Below are positions 14,500-22,331 of a stretch of 33,166 nt of DNA, piece by piece (position 1 is the stretch's first letter; each line of letters begins with the position of its first letter). Source of the stretch: Lacticaseibacillus sharpeae JCM 1186 = DSM 20505 (GTDB taxonomy: Bacteria; Bacillota; Bacilli; Lactobacillales; Lactobacillaceae); NCBI RefSeq assembly GCF_001436225.1, contig NZ_AYYO01000013.1, positions 1-33,166 of the forward strand, written 5' to 3'. A program made the translations under genes and the position numbers. The notes under the pieces are model-generated. The model was given only the letters and a program-made list of their open reading frames with translations. It had not been told where the DNA came from and did no database searches.

Positions 14500-15036
14500 A
14501 TGGCAAATTGGTTGCAGAAGTTTATTTATTTGAGCTCGAATGCTGTTCCGCTACTTGTAATAATTGCAATAATTTGGCAAATTCAATTGAAGACGTGGAC
14601 AGTACCGATTGTTTTACTGGTCATATCGATAGTATTAGTGTTCTCGTTCATTCTCAGCTTTTCTTTTGGGATGAAGCATTTGTCCCGCAAGACCATAAAT
14701 GTTAGTGGCGTAGAATCCCAGGATAGTTGGATGTTTGGGTTTATTGTTGCGTATTTACTTCCATTTGGTTGTCTGGTGATTAAGGATTACAACAAGTTCA
14801 TAGTTTTTGTAGTCCTTTCACTTTTGGTGCTCGTAGGCCTTTCCGCAGTTGTTACATTTCCCAATTTTTGGCTGTTTGTCATTGGATATCATTTCTACAA
14901 ATTGGAAATGGATGGCATTGGAATGAAAGACATTCTTCTGATAAGCAAGAAAAAACGGCTTCGTAGCAAAAAGGACGTAAGGGTTGCAATTCGTATGTTT
15001 GAAAAAATTCTGATAGATACTAGTGGGGATAGATAA
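14500..15036 (+). CDS. kwaA: KwaA-like membrane protein of a Kiwa defence system
   Basis: A 178-residue protein with four hydrophobic segments (about 8-28, 35-56, 74-91, 95-125) and a basic C-terminal cytosolic tail. An aromatic FPNFWLFVIGYHFYKLE stretch follows the last segment. KwaA of Kiwa is a small four-pass membrane protein encoded directly before KwaB, and topology, length and context all agree. The start at 14500 has GGAGG six bases upstream; an in-frame TTG at 14473 precedes it but lacks a ribosome site. The stop shares one base with the start of the next gene (TAATG), so the two are translationally coupled. Assignment rests mainly on the partner gene; sequence recognition of KwaA itself is weak. 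Confidence 0.6.
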   Translation: MANWLQKFIYLSSNAVPLLVIIAIIWQIQLKTWTVPIVLLVISIVLVFSFILSFSFGMKHLSRKTINVSGVESQDSWMFGFIVAYLLPFGCLVIKDYNKFIVFVVLSLLVLVGLSAVVTFPNFWLFVIGYHFYKLEMDGIGMKDILLISKKKRLRSKKDVRVAIRMFEKILIDTSGDR

Positions 15037-15923
15037 TGTTTGAAAATAGCTCAATATTTGCGTTGGTTGATTGCGAGGACTCTACCGAACCTTACTTGAT
15101 TGATGTTGATGACGAAACTCGTGCGGACATTTCATTGATTTTTTCAAATGAGGTTCAACGAATGATGAATAAACAAGAGATTGCATTTGACGGAAAATAT
15201 AAACCCAGCTCTGATGAACTACTTTCAATTAACGATTTTGTGATCCCAAACACGATCTTTGATGCTGTTAGGGATCCCTTGTCGGTGCCCACGCTTAAGC
15301 GTGATGGCGATGATTCTCCTAGTATTAGAGCAATATTTGTCGGTGAGAGAGATGAGTCTGGAGAAAATGAATCGTTTACAATTGCCTTACAGCGTTTTCG
15401 AAATGATCAATACTTGTCAACAAAACGGCTTAGTCTCTTTTACGATAACCAAACATTTAAGAGGGAAAAACGTTGGGGTATCGGGGTAGGATGTAATGTA
15501 GATTGTGTGTTTTTATCAACAAAACTACAATTTGAGTCGTATTATTATGCGCGGCAAGTTTTCGATCTTAGCCAGTATTACCGTTCTGCGACTGATATTG
15601 AGGTGGAAACGTTTAGTCAATCTGGCGTGTTGGAAATTAACCACCCAGATAAGTTTGTTCAACTTGCCGATACTTGGGTAAGAAGAAAGATCGCATCAAT
15701 CAATGACTCGCATGTTCTCAAGGATTATAATGCCATTGACATTCAGAAGCAGGCGAAATCAATCGGACTTCATATTGATGTGATGAAAAGCAAAGTAGTG
15801 CTGCCGGATGATAAGCAATCATTGAAGGAAATATTGGGCTTCCTTGATGAGGAAGTGTATAAGGGTGCATTCTCTGAATCAACATTTATTACAAACTCAA
15901 AACGAAAAGTACATGAAAAATAA
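15036..15923 (+). CDS. kwaB: KwaB-like DUF4868 protein of a Kiwa defence system
   Basis: A 295-residue soluble protein. It has the general shape of DUF4868/KwaB: an N-terminal mixed region, a central stretch with RRNDQYLSTKRLSL-like strands and LQFESYYYARQVFDL, and a C-terminal LKEILGFLDEEVYKGAF helix. That helix is followed by STFITNSKRKV, resembling the family's closing motif. In known Kiwa systems KwaB binds DNA and acts with membrane-bound KwaA to block phage replication. The one-base overlap with the upstream membrane gene and location beside restriction-modification genes on a mobile element support defence. I recall the family pattern but could not search, so a divergent relative is possible. 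Confidence 0.62.
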   Translation: MFENSSIFALVDCEDSTEPYLIDVDDETRADISLIFSNEVQRMMNKQEIAFDGKYKPSSDELLSINDFVIPNTIFDAVRDPLSVPTLKRDGDDSPSIRAIFVGERDESGENESFTIALQRFRNDQYLSTKRLSLFYDNQTFKREKRWGIGVGCNVDCVFLSTKLQFESYYYARQVFDLSQYYRSATDIEVETFSQSGVLEINHPDKFVQLADTWVRRKIASINDSHVLKDYNAIDIQKQAKSIGLHIDVMKSKVVLPDDKQSLKEILGFLDEEVYKGAFSESTFITNSKRKVHEK

Positions 15924-15981
15924 CGTTGTGCACACTATTGTTTTTGGCCGCAAGAGTTTTGAAACTAGGGGATGAAATAAT

Positions 15982-17706
15982 TTGACCAGACGTTTTTACA
16001 CATATGGAAACACAACCGTCCGAAGTGCAGTCCGCTTTCCGGGGGGCCTTACGGTACTTGTGGACAAAGGCTTCAGTGGCAATCTTGACGGTAAGGCGAG
16101 AGAAACAGAGTATAGTCTTGCCTTAGATGCTGCTGGTATTATTAACAAGAGTACGACCTCTGATGATCAGTCATCTGTTGCGCGTAAGTGGCGTTCAGCT
16201 TTCGACAAGAACGGCTTTATTACGCCCAAGTTTCGTGCAAAAAAGGCGACCGTACCGGTGCTACAGCAAGTTATCGCTAAACATCCGGAAATGGATCTGT
16301 CTTCAAAGCCTTATCAGATTACGCCACAAGGTCGGCGCCTTGCGCAAGCTACCACTACGTATGAAATGCAGGATACAATGTTGCGCGCCTTGCTCGGGAT
16401 TCAGATTGATGCAGATGATGTTACCACAGCGAAATTTAAGCCTTTTGTTTTCGCATTACAGGTTATGGCTGCGTTGCGTGCGAAAAAGCAAGATAAAGGT
16501 GTGAATGAGAAAGAACTTGTTCTAATTGGCAATGTCACCGATCATTCGCAGGCCTCAGCAGTAGCAAATGAAATTATTTCCTATCGAATTGAACGTGATA
16601 AGGTCAGTGGCAAACAAAATAAATCAAAGTTTGATGCCAGTTACCTGTCCCCGTTGGCTGAAGAATGTGGGGTCAAGTATGAGTCTCTGGCAACATATAC
16701 GAATCCAAATTTCAATTATATGTTGACGACAGGTTTGTTTTCTCGGCAAGGGAAGCGTCTGGTATTCAATGAAGAACGGATAGACGTCATAAACGCAATT
16801 CTTCAAACAGAGCCACAGATTATTTCGGATGACGTTGAGTATTATTATCAATTATGGAATGGCTATCCACTGCCCACTGATGACGCTGATGTCCTAATTC
16901 GGTCGATAAAGCGGCTGGCTGCCAAGCTGGAGCGCTCATATACAGATGCTGAATTACCAACTGAAGTTCCAGATCTCAAATTGTTCTTGATTCAACTTCA
17001 AATGGAAGATGACGCCGTTCACGAGCATTCGTATGCTCGCGAGCAATCAACTGATGACAACATTGAAGAAATTATCCAATATTTCCATGTGATAAACGGT
17101 GATCGGGGAAATGGTGAGGTCTTTGAAAATGCTAAGGCTAACGCTAAGTTTGATATGCCAACGTACCTTGAATGGACGTCTTGGCGTGCATTTCTTGCAA
17201 TTGATGGCTTGGTGAACACACCCGATAAAGCACGTGGCTTCAACGTTGACCAAGATCTCTATCCGATTGGTAATGCTCCAGGCGGCCGTCCAGACATTGT
17301 ACTTGAATACGAGGGATTCATTCTTGTTGTTGAGGTTACTCTGACCACAACGTCACGCCAAGAAGCGGCAGAAGCAGAGCCGGTAAGACGTCATGTGGCT
17401 GGGATTCAAGCGAAGCATCCGGAAAAGCCGGTGTATGGCCTGTTTTTAGCAAAGACCATCGACAATAATACGGCCGAGATGTTCCGTGTAGGTTTGTGGT
17501 ACGATAAGAATGACCCCTATTTTGTCAATATTGTGCCAATGACCTTGACGCAGTTTATTCATGTGATGCAAGAATTCCAAGAAATTCGATTTGATAACAC
17601 AAAAGTTGAACGCTTGGTTGAGAAGTGTTTGATCCCAAGAAATGCTACAGTTGGTCTTTGGAAGCACGAAATCGCGCATACGGTTGATGTTTACCAGTAT
17701 AATTGA
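15982..17706 (+). CDS. AlwI-family type IIS restriction endonuclease
   Basis: A 574-residue enzyme. An N-terminal DNA-recognition region is followed by a C-terminal PD-(D/E)XK-like nuclease: Asp438 in RPDIVLEY, Glu451 in VVEVT and Glu464. The 13-residue spacings equal those I recall for Nt.BspD6I (Asp456, Glu469, Glu482), and Glu397 in YLEWTSW may be the fourth acid. Members cut a few bases outside a 5-bp asymmetric site (GGATC for AlwI, GAGTC for MlyI/PleI). Which site applies here is not decidable by eye. The start is TTG with AGGGG ten bases upstream. It is convergent with its methyltransferase partner. No small second subunit gene is seen, so a homodimer is likely. Confidence 0.8.
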   Translation: MTRRFYTYGNTTVRSAVRFPGGLTVLVDKGFSGNLDGKARETEYSLALDAAGIINKSTTSDDQSSVARKWRSAFDKNGFITPKFRAKKATVPVLQQVIAKHPEMDLSSKPYQITPQGRRLAQATTTYEMQDTMLRALLGIQIDADDVTTAKFKPFVFALQVMAALRAKKQDKGVNEKELVLIGNVTDHSQASAVANEIISYRIERDKVSGKQNKSKFDASYLSPLAEECGVKYESLATYTNPNFNYMLTTGLFSRQGKRLVFNEERIDVINAILQTEPQIISDDVEYYYQLWNGYPLPTDDADVLIRSIKRLAAKLERSYTDAELPTEVPDLKLFLIQLQMEDDAVHEHSYAREQSTDDNIEEIIQYFHVINGDRGNGEVFENAKANAKFDMPTYLEWTSWRAFLAIDGLVNTPDKARGFNVDQDLYPIGNAPGGRPDIVLEYEGFILVVEVTLTTTSRQEAAEAEPVRRHVAGIQAKHPEKPVYGLFLAKTIDNNTAEMFRVGLWYDKNDPYFVNIVPMTLTQFIHVMQEFQEIRFDNTKVERLVEKCLIPRNATVGLWKHEIAHTVDVYQYN

Positions 17707-17718
17707 GTACTGCAACAG

Positions 17719-17768
17719 AACAAGCTGGCAAACTGCGTGTCACGCATTGTTTACCAGCTTGTTTTTTA
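17719..17768. terminator. Bidirectional terminator between restriction and methyltransferase genes
   Basis: A long stem (ACAAGCTGG-AAAC-TGCGTG with its complement) is followed by GTTTTTTATT on the plus strand and preceded by a shorter AT stretch. It serves both convergent genes, and the methyltransferase stop overlaps it. Confidence 0.8.
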
Positions 17769-19655
17769 TTGGGCTATAAAAAGGTATTCCTTGACCTGGT
17801 TGTTCTTAATGTTTTTCGTTTGATTGGCAAACGAGTATTTATGGTTAACACTGAATAATTGTACCGATGAGAATTCTTTCTCTAGCATGCTGAGTAATTC
17901 AGTCTTAGTGGGCAACGAGTTGGACGAGTAGGAGAGGATGATTTTCTGATTTCGATATTTATGAAATAGAAATTCGAATGCCTCATACGTCCCTTTCTGC
18001 GTTGAAAACGGAGTTACGTAGTTCTTGAATTTTTTAGTCTTGGTGTGTTCTTGGATGGTCACACCTTGCCAATTTCTGGCAATTCCTTCAACAAAATGAT
18101 AGCGCCGTACGTAGTCATTGTCACTCAACTTGCTGAAGTAAGGGGGATCCATGTAGATCAAATCTGCAGTTTCTTCCAGTTCTAGTGCATCACTATTGAA
18201 GGCGACATTTTTTTGAGAGTTATCGAAGATTGCCGCGTTGATATCACGTGCAGCCTCAATAAATTGCTGCTGCAGAGTAATTTGGAGATCACGTCTTCCA
18301 TCATCATATCGATTACCAGTGTAGGTGAAGATGCCTCGGGGTCGCTTTTTCATGCAAGCACGAACCAGCGCAGCGGTAACAATGGCACGTTCATATTCGT
18401 TTGATACTGACGATAGGTTAGCGCGAATTGTGTCGATGAACAAGTTATCAATGTCGTCGAAGTACAGGTCTTTAAAAATTGTCTCGACGAACTCGTCGTT
18501 TGTCCTTGGCGTTTGCATCACTCGTTCCAGTGTTTCATCTGAAAGCGATACGTTATTGTTCTCAATCATTGCTTTAGTGAATGTGGAAGAAAAGGTCATG
18601 AAATCATTGCTGTAAACTTGCTTGCCCATAGCCTTGAACAAATAGCTAACTGTTCCACTCCCACTAAAAAGATCGAGCACGCTATCGAACTGAAGCTTCT
18701 CAGCGGCTGCGGCGATGTAAGGCAATAGTTTCTCCTTACTGCCCATGTAGCGTGTCGACGGATATTCGCTGGCCTGGTGTAAAAAGTTAGCTGTTGATGG
18801 TACCAATTCGTGATCAAGCTCGTAGTTACGGACAAGAATATCCTCACCGGATCGAGTGGCAGATTTACTACTGATCATTCGTTTTGTTTGAACTACTTCG
18901 CAATGATATTGTGCGTACAATTGCTGGATTAATGGGTGGTTGGAATTGGTTAACAATATATGGCATCCGAGATCAGTCAATCGTTGCACCTCAGCAGCAA
19001 GCTTCTTTTGATCTTCTTCACCAAATTGGTTGGCAGTGTAACGCTTGAAGTCAGCATACTTCGAAACTGGCATGTACGGAGGGTCGAGGAAAATCAGGTC
19101 GCCTGGCTGCGCGTATTTTGCAAGCACGTCCAAGTAATCACCTTCGACGATGGTTGCATCCTTCAGAGCACGACTGGCAGCACGTAAGTTAGCTTCATCA
19201 AGAATCTTGGGGTTCTTGTATTTTCCAAAGGGTACATTAAATTCACCTTTGCGATTTACACGGTACAGCCCATTGAAATCAGTCTTGTTAAGATAGATCG
19301 TTCGTGCTGCTCGCTCCACATTGCTTAGGGTTTGTGTGTCCTGTGAACGGACCTCATAAAACATATCCTTGTCATACTTGTATTTTGCCAAAGCCGAGAT
19401 CAAGGATTCCACATCTTTAGCCACAGTTTGATAAAGGTTGATGATTTCTGCATTTGCATCTGCAATGATGCTTTTCTTAGGCTCTAAGTTAAAGAAAAGC
19501 GCACCACCACCAAAAAATGGCTCGATATAATTATTGTAAGTCAGTGGTAAGTTTTCCGACAAAATTTCCAGCATCTGTCCCTTACCACCAGCCCATTTCA
19601 AAATAGGCTTGGCGACGTTATCTTCTGTCATGAGTTCTATCTGTCCAATCTGCAT
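17766..19655 (-). CDS. Fused two-domain Dam-class adenine-N6 methyltransferase (M.FokI-like)
   Basis: A 629-residue fusion of two D12-class methyltransferases. Domain 1 (about 12-290) has KWAGGKGQ, the SAM-binding PFFGGGAL and the catalytic DPPY. Domain 2 (about 305-625) has STRYMGSKEKL, LDLFSGSG and a second DPPY. M.FokI has this architecture: each half methylates one strand of an asymmetric site. That fits an AlwI-family partner, which needs both strands protected. The start is uncertain: ATG at 19655 lies only 14 bases past the -10, with ATG at 19631 as alternative; neither has a strong ribosome site. Domain 1 conservation begins only at about residue 16, so either works. Confidence 0.88.
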   Translation of the reverse strand: MQIGQIELMTEDNVAKPILKWAGGKGQMLEILSENLPLTYNNYIEPFFGGGALFFNLEPKKSIIADANAEIINLYQTVAKDVESLISALAKYKYDKDMFYEVRSQDTQTLSNVERAARTIYLNKTDFNGLYRVNRKGEFNVPFGKYKNPKILDEANLRAASRALKDATIVEGDYLDVLAKYAQPGDLIFLDPPYMPVSKYADFKRYTANQFGEEDQKKLAAEVQRLTDLGCHILLTNSNHPLIQQLYAQYHCEVVQTKRMISSKSATRSGEDILVRNYELDHELVPSTANFLHQASEYPSTRYMGSKEKLLPYIAAAAEKLQFDSVLDLFSGSGTVSYLFKAMGKQVYSNDFMTFSSTFTKAMIENNNVSLSDETLERVMQTPRTNDEFVETIFKDLYFDDIDNLFIDTIRANLSSVSNEYERAIVTAALVRACMKKRPRGIFTYTGNRYDDGRRDLQITLQQQFIEAARDINAAIFDNSQKNVAFNSDALELEETADLIYMDPPYFSKLSDNDYVRRYHFVEGIARNWQGVTIQEHTKTKKFKNYVTPFSTQKGTYEAFEFLFHKYRNQKIILSYSSNSLPTKTELLSMLEKEFSSVQLFSVNHKYSFANQTKNIKNNQVKEYLFIAQ

Positions 19656-19669
19656 AGTGTGATCATCCC

Positions 19670-19678
19670 ATTATAACA
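19670..19678 (-). promoter_or_regulatory. Extended -10 promoter of the methyltransferase
   Basis: Minus strand TGTTATAAT, a perfect extended -10. The first ATG is 14 bases downstream, leaving room for a leader of only about 7 bases. Confidence 0.6.
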
Positions 19679-19796
19679 AAATTGAGAACGGCCGTTTGCA
19701 GGATCCTCACCCGTTGGTAAATATTTTGGTATATTCACTGGATGATTGGTTATTTGAAAAAGATGCTTTGCCAGGTATCTGTTGAGAATTCTACGC

Positions 19797-20333
19797 CTAC
19801 TCAGGATTGAACTTGTCTTGATTGAAAGTCTTGATTGCTTCAATTTCCTGATAGATTCGGTCGATTTCCTTCACTGGCAATTGTCGATAGTGTGACGGAC
19901 TTTCGATTACCCGACCGTTGTGATCAAGATTCAGCGGAATACCATCCTCGTCCATTTCGATATATGGTGCAAAAAATTTGGCTATCTCGTTGATTTGATC
20001 GACGAGATAGTCTATTTGCCGTGGCGAGAAGTCTTCTAGTTGATGGGTCAACTGATGGACTTCCTTGAGCTTAGGCAAATATTCATCCACTCGGTCGAGA
20101 ATCGCGGGGATGCTTTGGATCTCTTGCTCGTCGGGTGAGCCTAGTAAGTCTACTGGTGTGACGTTGAAGAAGCGGGCTAGTCGATTCAGCGTGTCAAAGC
20201 TTGGGCTACGTTTGTTGCGTTCAATCTTGGAGATGGTGTTGGGCTGCACTTCTATTGCCTGGGCGAGTTGTTCTTGCGTCATATCATGCTTTTCACGCAG
20301 GCGTTTGACGTTTGGACCTAAGTTTTCTATCAT
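19797..20333 (-). CDS. XRE-family transcriptional regulator
   Basis: A 178-residue protein. Residues about 5-60 form a helix-turn-helix of the Cro/CI type (MTQEQLAQAIEV, PNTISKIERNKRSPSFDTLN). The C-terminal part is acidic and helical and may dimerise or sense a signal. The start at 20333 has GAGGTG six bases upstream; a GTG nine bases earlier overlaps that site. It is divergent from the relaxase gene, a common place for a CI-like regulator controlling transfer or excision of an integrated element. A role as controller of the restriction system is possible, but it is longer than typical C proteins. Confidence 0.85.
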   Translation of the reverse strand: MIENLGPNVKRLREKHDMTQEQLAQAIEVQPNTISKIERNKRSPSFDTLNRLARFFNVTPVDLLGSPDEQEIQSIPAILDRVDEYLPKLKEVHQLTHQLEDFSPRQIDYLVDQINEIAKFFAPYIEMDEDGIPLNLDHNGRVIESPSHYRQLPVKEIDRIYQEIEAIKTFNQDKFNPE

Positions 20334-20351
20334 GTTGATCACCTCAGATTC

Positions 20352-20380
20352 ATCATAATCTGGGCATAGGTTCAGGGCAA
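20352..20380 (-). promoter_or_regulatory. Promoter of the XRE regulator
   Basis: Minus strand TTGCCC (20380-20375), 17 bases, TATGAT (20357-20352), 18 bases before the start codon. Confidence 0.6.
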
Positions 20381-20425
20381 CTTTTTAGTCCTAGTGATTG
20401 GCAAATGGATGACCTACTTCGATGA

Positions 20426-20455
20426 TTGAAGATACCATGAATCACTCGTTATGAT
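20426..20455 (+). promoter_or_regulatory. Promoter of the relaxase leader
   Basis: TTGAAG (20426-20431), 18 bases, TATGAT (20450-20455). It faces away from the XRE promoter 45 bases away, so one operator could control both. The resulting leader is about 245 bases and runs through oriT. Confidence 0.5.
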
Positions 20456-20499
20456 ATTGGTAACAAGTGAGCCACGCCACTTGAATAAGACGAAAGGAG

Positions 20500-20573
20500 C
20501 CTCGCCGCCGCGCGCGGCGTGCAGCGCGAAAGCCGCAAGCGCGAGCGGCGGCGGTCGGCGTTAGCCGGCCGCT
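20500..20573. repeat. GC-rich palindromic block upstream of oriT
   Basis: A run of overlapping inverted repeats (CGCCGCCGCGCGCGGCG, then GCGCGAAAGCCGCAAGCGC, then GCCGGCCGC) in otherwise AT-rich DNA. Such structure next to a relaxase site suggests relaxase-accessory folding or a single-strand origin for the transferred strand. That role is inferred. Confidence 0.5.
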
Positions 20574-20576
20574 GTA

Positions 20577-20600
20577 GCCCCCAGTGTCTAATAGGGGGGC
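20577..20600 (+). other. Putative oriT (nic region) of the MobT family
   Basis: GCCCCC and GGGGGC flank AGTGTCTAATAG. As I recall them, the ICEBs1 and Tn916 oriT cores are 24-base inverted repeats of C-runs and G-runs around CTAACAGG. The present TCTAATAGG fits that pattern with one change. It lies 110 bases upstream of the relaxase gene, the usual place. Confidence 0.7.
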
Positions 20601-20709
20601 AAATACAAGTAACAAGAAATCCGACGGTAGGCATAAAGCGCCTGTGGCACGGCCTTACCGTATAGGTAAAACGCCGAATTGCTGTTAGGACGCTTGGAAA
20701 GGAGCTAAC

Positions 20710-21990
20710 ATGCTCAAAGACTTAAACTTAATTGGCGGCATGACCAACAAAGATTGGCTTGATCAAGTCCACGACGAAATGCGCGATAACAATATTACTC
20801 AAGGTCAGCTCGCAGACATGGCTAATTACAGCCGGTCACACCTGAATCAACTGCTGGGTCGCAAGAAGCCGCTCAACGATAAAGCCCGATTAGAACTGAC
20901 GTTGGCGTTGCGTGCGTTGACCGGTCAGAATAATCTGGACGTCTGTATCGACTATCTCAGCGTCACCTTCAAGACGCACGACTACGAAGAGTTGATTAAC
21001 GAACTGTTCCAAATCAGCCCGATCCATTTCAATCTCCACGACGGCGCTCACTACGGCTATTCAGCAACCTTGACATGCGGTGAGATCAAGATGATGTTAT
21101 CACCTTACCAAGATGTGGATGCCGAAGATTACAACCCGAAAGACGACAGTGGCACAATGATTGAGCTGAAAGGTCAAGGTTGTCGCTACGTCGAATCGTA
21201 TCTGCAATCGCAACATCGAACTTGGTACGATTTTCTCGAAACTTGTCTCAAACTGGATTGCCACTTCACCCGACTTGATTTAGCCATCAACGACCGCAAC
21301 GGATTACTAGATGTGCCAACACTAATTGAGAAGTGCGACCATGATGAATTCAGCTCACGCTTTCGCGGGTTCAGGGACAACCGCACCAAACAGTGGCACG
21401 CCTCTGGGCGCACCTTGTACCTTGGTTCGCCACAAAGCGAAGTCAATTTCTGTATCTACGACAAGGCATTTGAGCAACATCAGAAACACCCAGAAATCGC
21501 CATTGAAGATCAACCGATCCGTACTCGCTTTGAAGTGCGGCTACGCCGCGAACGTGCCGCCACAGCGGTTGAACATCTATTGGCGACGCGCGATCCCGAA
21601 CAAGTCGTGTTCGGCATCATCAATCAGTATCTGCGTTTCTTGACGCCAAGTCATAAACCCAGAAGTGAGTGGGTGTTAGATCCTCGTTGGGCGGCGTTCA
21701 TCGGTAACAATCGGGATAAGCTGCGACTTTCCACTAATCCAGAACCGTTAAACTATGACCATATTACGCGGTGGTTGAGAAATCAAGTCGCACCCTCACT
21801 CAAGATGTTGCAGTTGATTGACCAGTACAATAACACAAACGAACTCAAAGCCATCATCGACAGTGGTAAGTTGACGCAACGCCACTGGGACGTGATCCAC
21901 CATTTTCAGCACCAACGCAACGGTGTTATGACCGATTCAAAGCAACGTGAGAAATCAAAAAAGAGCGACTACGCCGACCAAAGCAAGTAG
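20710..21990 (+). CDS. mobT: MobT/NicK-type relaxase (replication initiator family, Rep_trans)
   Basis: A 426-residue protein that should nick oriT and start rolling-circle transfer or replication of the excised element. Residues about 11-67 form an HTH (ITQGQLADMANYSRSHLNQLL), as in Orf20 of Tn916. The Rep_trans catalytic region follows (about 75-340), with IDYLSVTFKT, FTRLDLAINDRNG, NFCIYDKAFEQ and RTRFEVRLRRERA. The start follows AAGGAG by 7 bases. The oriT-like sequence lies just upstream. Family members use an active-site tyrosine, but I cannot say which tyrosine. Elements with this relaxase and no secretion genes are mobilised by Tn916-like helpers. Confidence 0.88.
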   Translation: MLKDLNLIGGMTNKDWLDQVHDEMRDNNITQGQLADMANYSRSHLNQLLGRKKPLNDKARLELTLALRALTGQNNLDVCIDYLSVTFKTHDYEELINELFQISPIHFNLHDGAHYGYSATLTCGEIKMMLSPYQDVDAEDYNPKDDSGTMIELKGQGCRYVESYLQSQHRTWYDFLETCLKLDCHFTRLDLAINDRNGLLDVPTLIEKCDHDEFSSRFRGFRDNRTKQWHASGRTLYLGSPQSEVNFCIYDKAFEQHQKHPEIAIEDQPIRTRFEVRLRRERAATAVEHLLATRDPEQVVFGIINQYLRFLTPSHKPRSEWVLDPRWAAFIGNNRDKLRLSTNPEPLNYDHITRWLRNQVAPSLKMLQLIDQYNNTNELKAIIDSGKLTQRHWDVIHHFQHQRNGVMTDSKQREKSKKSDYADQSK

Positions 21991-22067
21991 TCACCCTTCA
22001 CAGATAAAATATGGGTTCTATCTGGTTTGATTATCTCACTCCCACCAAACTTTAGGAAGTGATTTGA

Positions 22068-22331
22068 TTGAATATTAACGTACCAGAACAGCCAGTCTTC
22101 CTGACGATGACTAGAGCTGACCTTATCAAGCTGGGGTACAGTCCAGCGCAAGCAAGCCGTATCATCAAAATGGCAAAAGAGTTGTTGCTCAAACGTGGCC
22201 TTGGATGGTACGGTAAGAAAGGCGTAGACCGTGTTCCAGTGGAAGCAGTAGACGCAGTATTAGGCTTGAAACTAAGCCAACTTGAGGGTGCACCAAGTGG
22301 CCTTTCCGCAGTTAAGGAGGAACTATCTTGA
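22068..22331 (+). CDS. DUF3173 protein, probable excisionase-like partner of the integrase
   Basis: An 87-residue DNA-binding-like protein starting with TTG, with AGGAAGTGA as ribosome site. The core MTRADLIKLGYSPAQASRII, then AKELLLKRG and VDRVPVEAVDAVLG, match the DUF3173 pattern. This family is typically encoded immediately before the integrase of Firmicutes integrative elements. Its stop overlaps the integrase start by three bases. An excisionase or directionality role is inferred from that linkage. Confidence 0.8.
   Translation: MNINVPEQPVFLTMTRADLIKLGYSPAQASRIIKMAKELLLKRGLGWYGKKGVDRVPVEAVDAVLGLKLSQLEGAPSGLSAVKEELS

Noticed and set aside
20500-20573. Rho-independent terminator in the GC-rich palindromic block
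   Set aside because: The stems are strong but no T-run follows, and the block sits between a promoter and the relaxase gene, so an origin-related structure is more likely.
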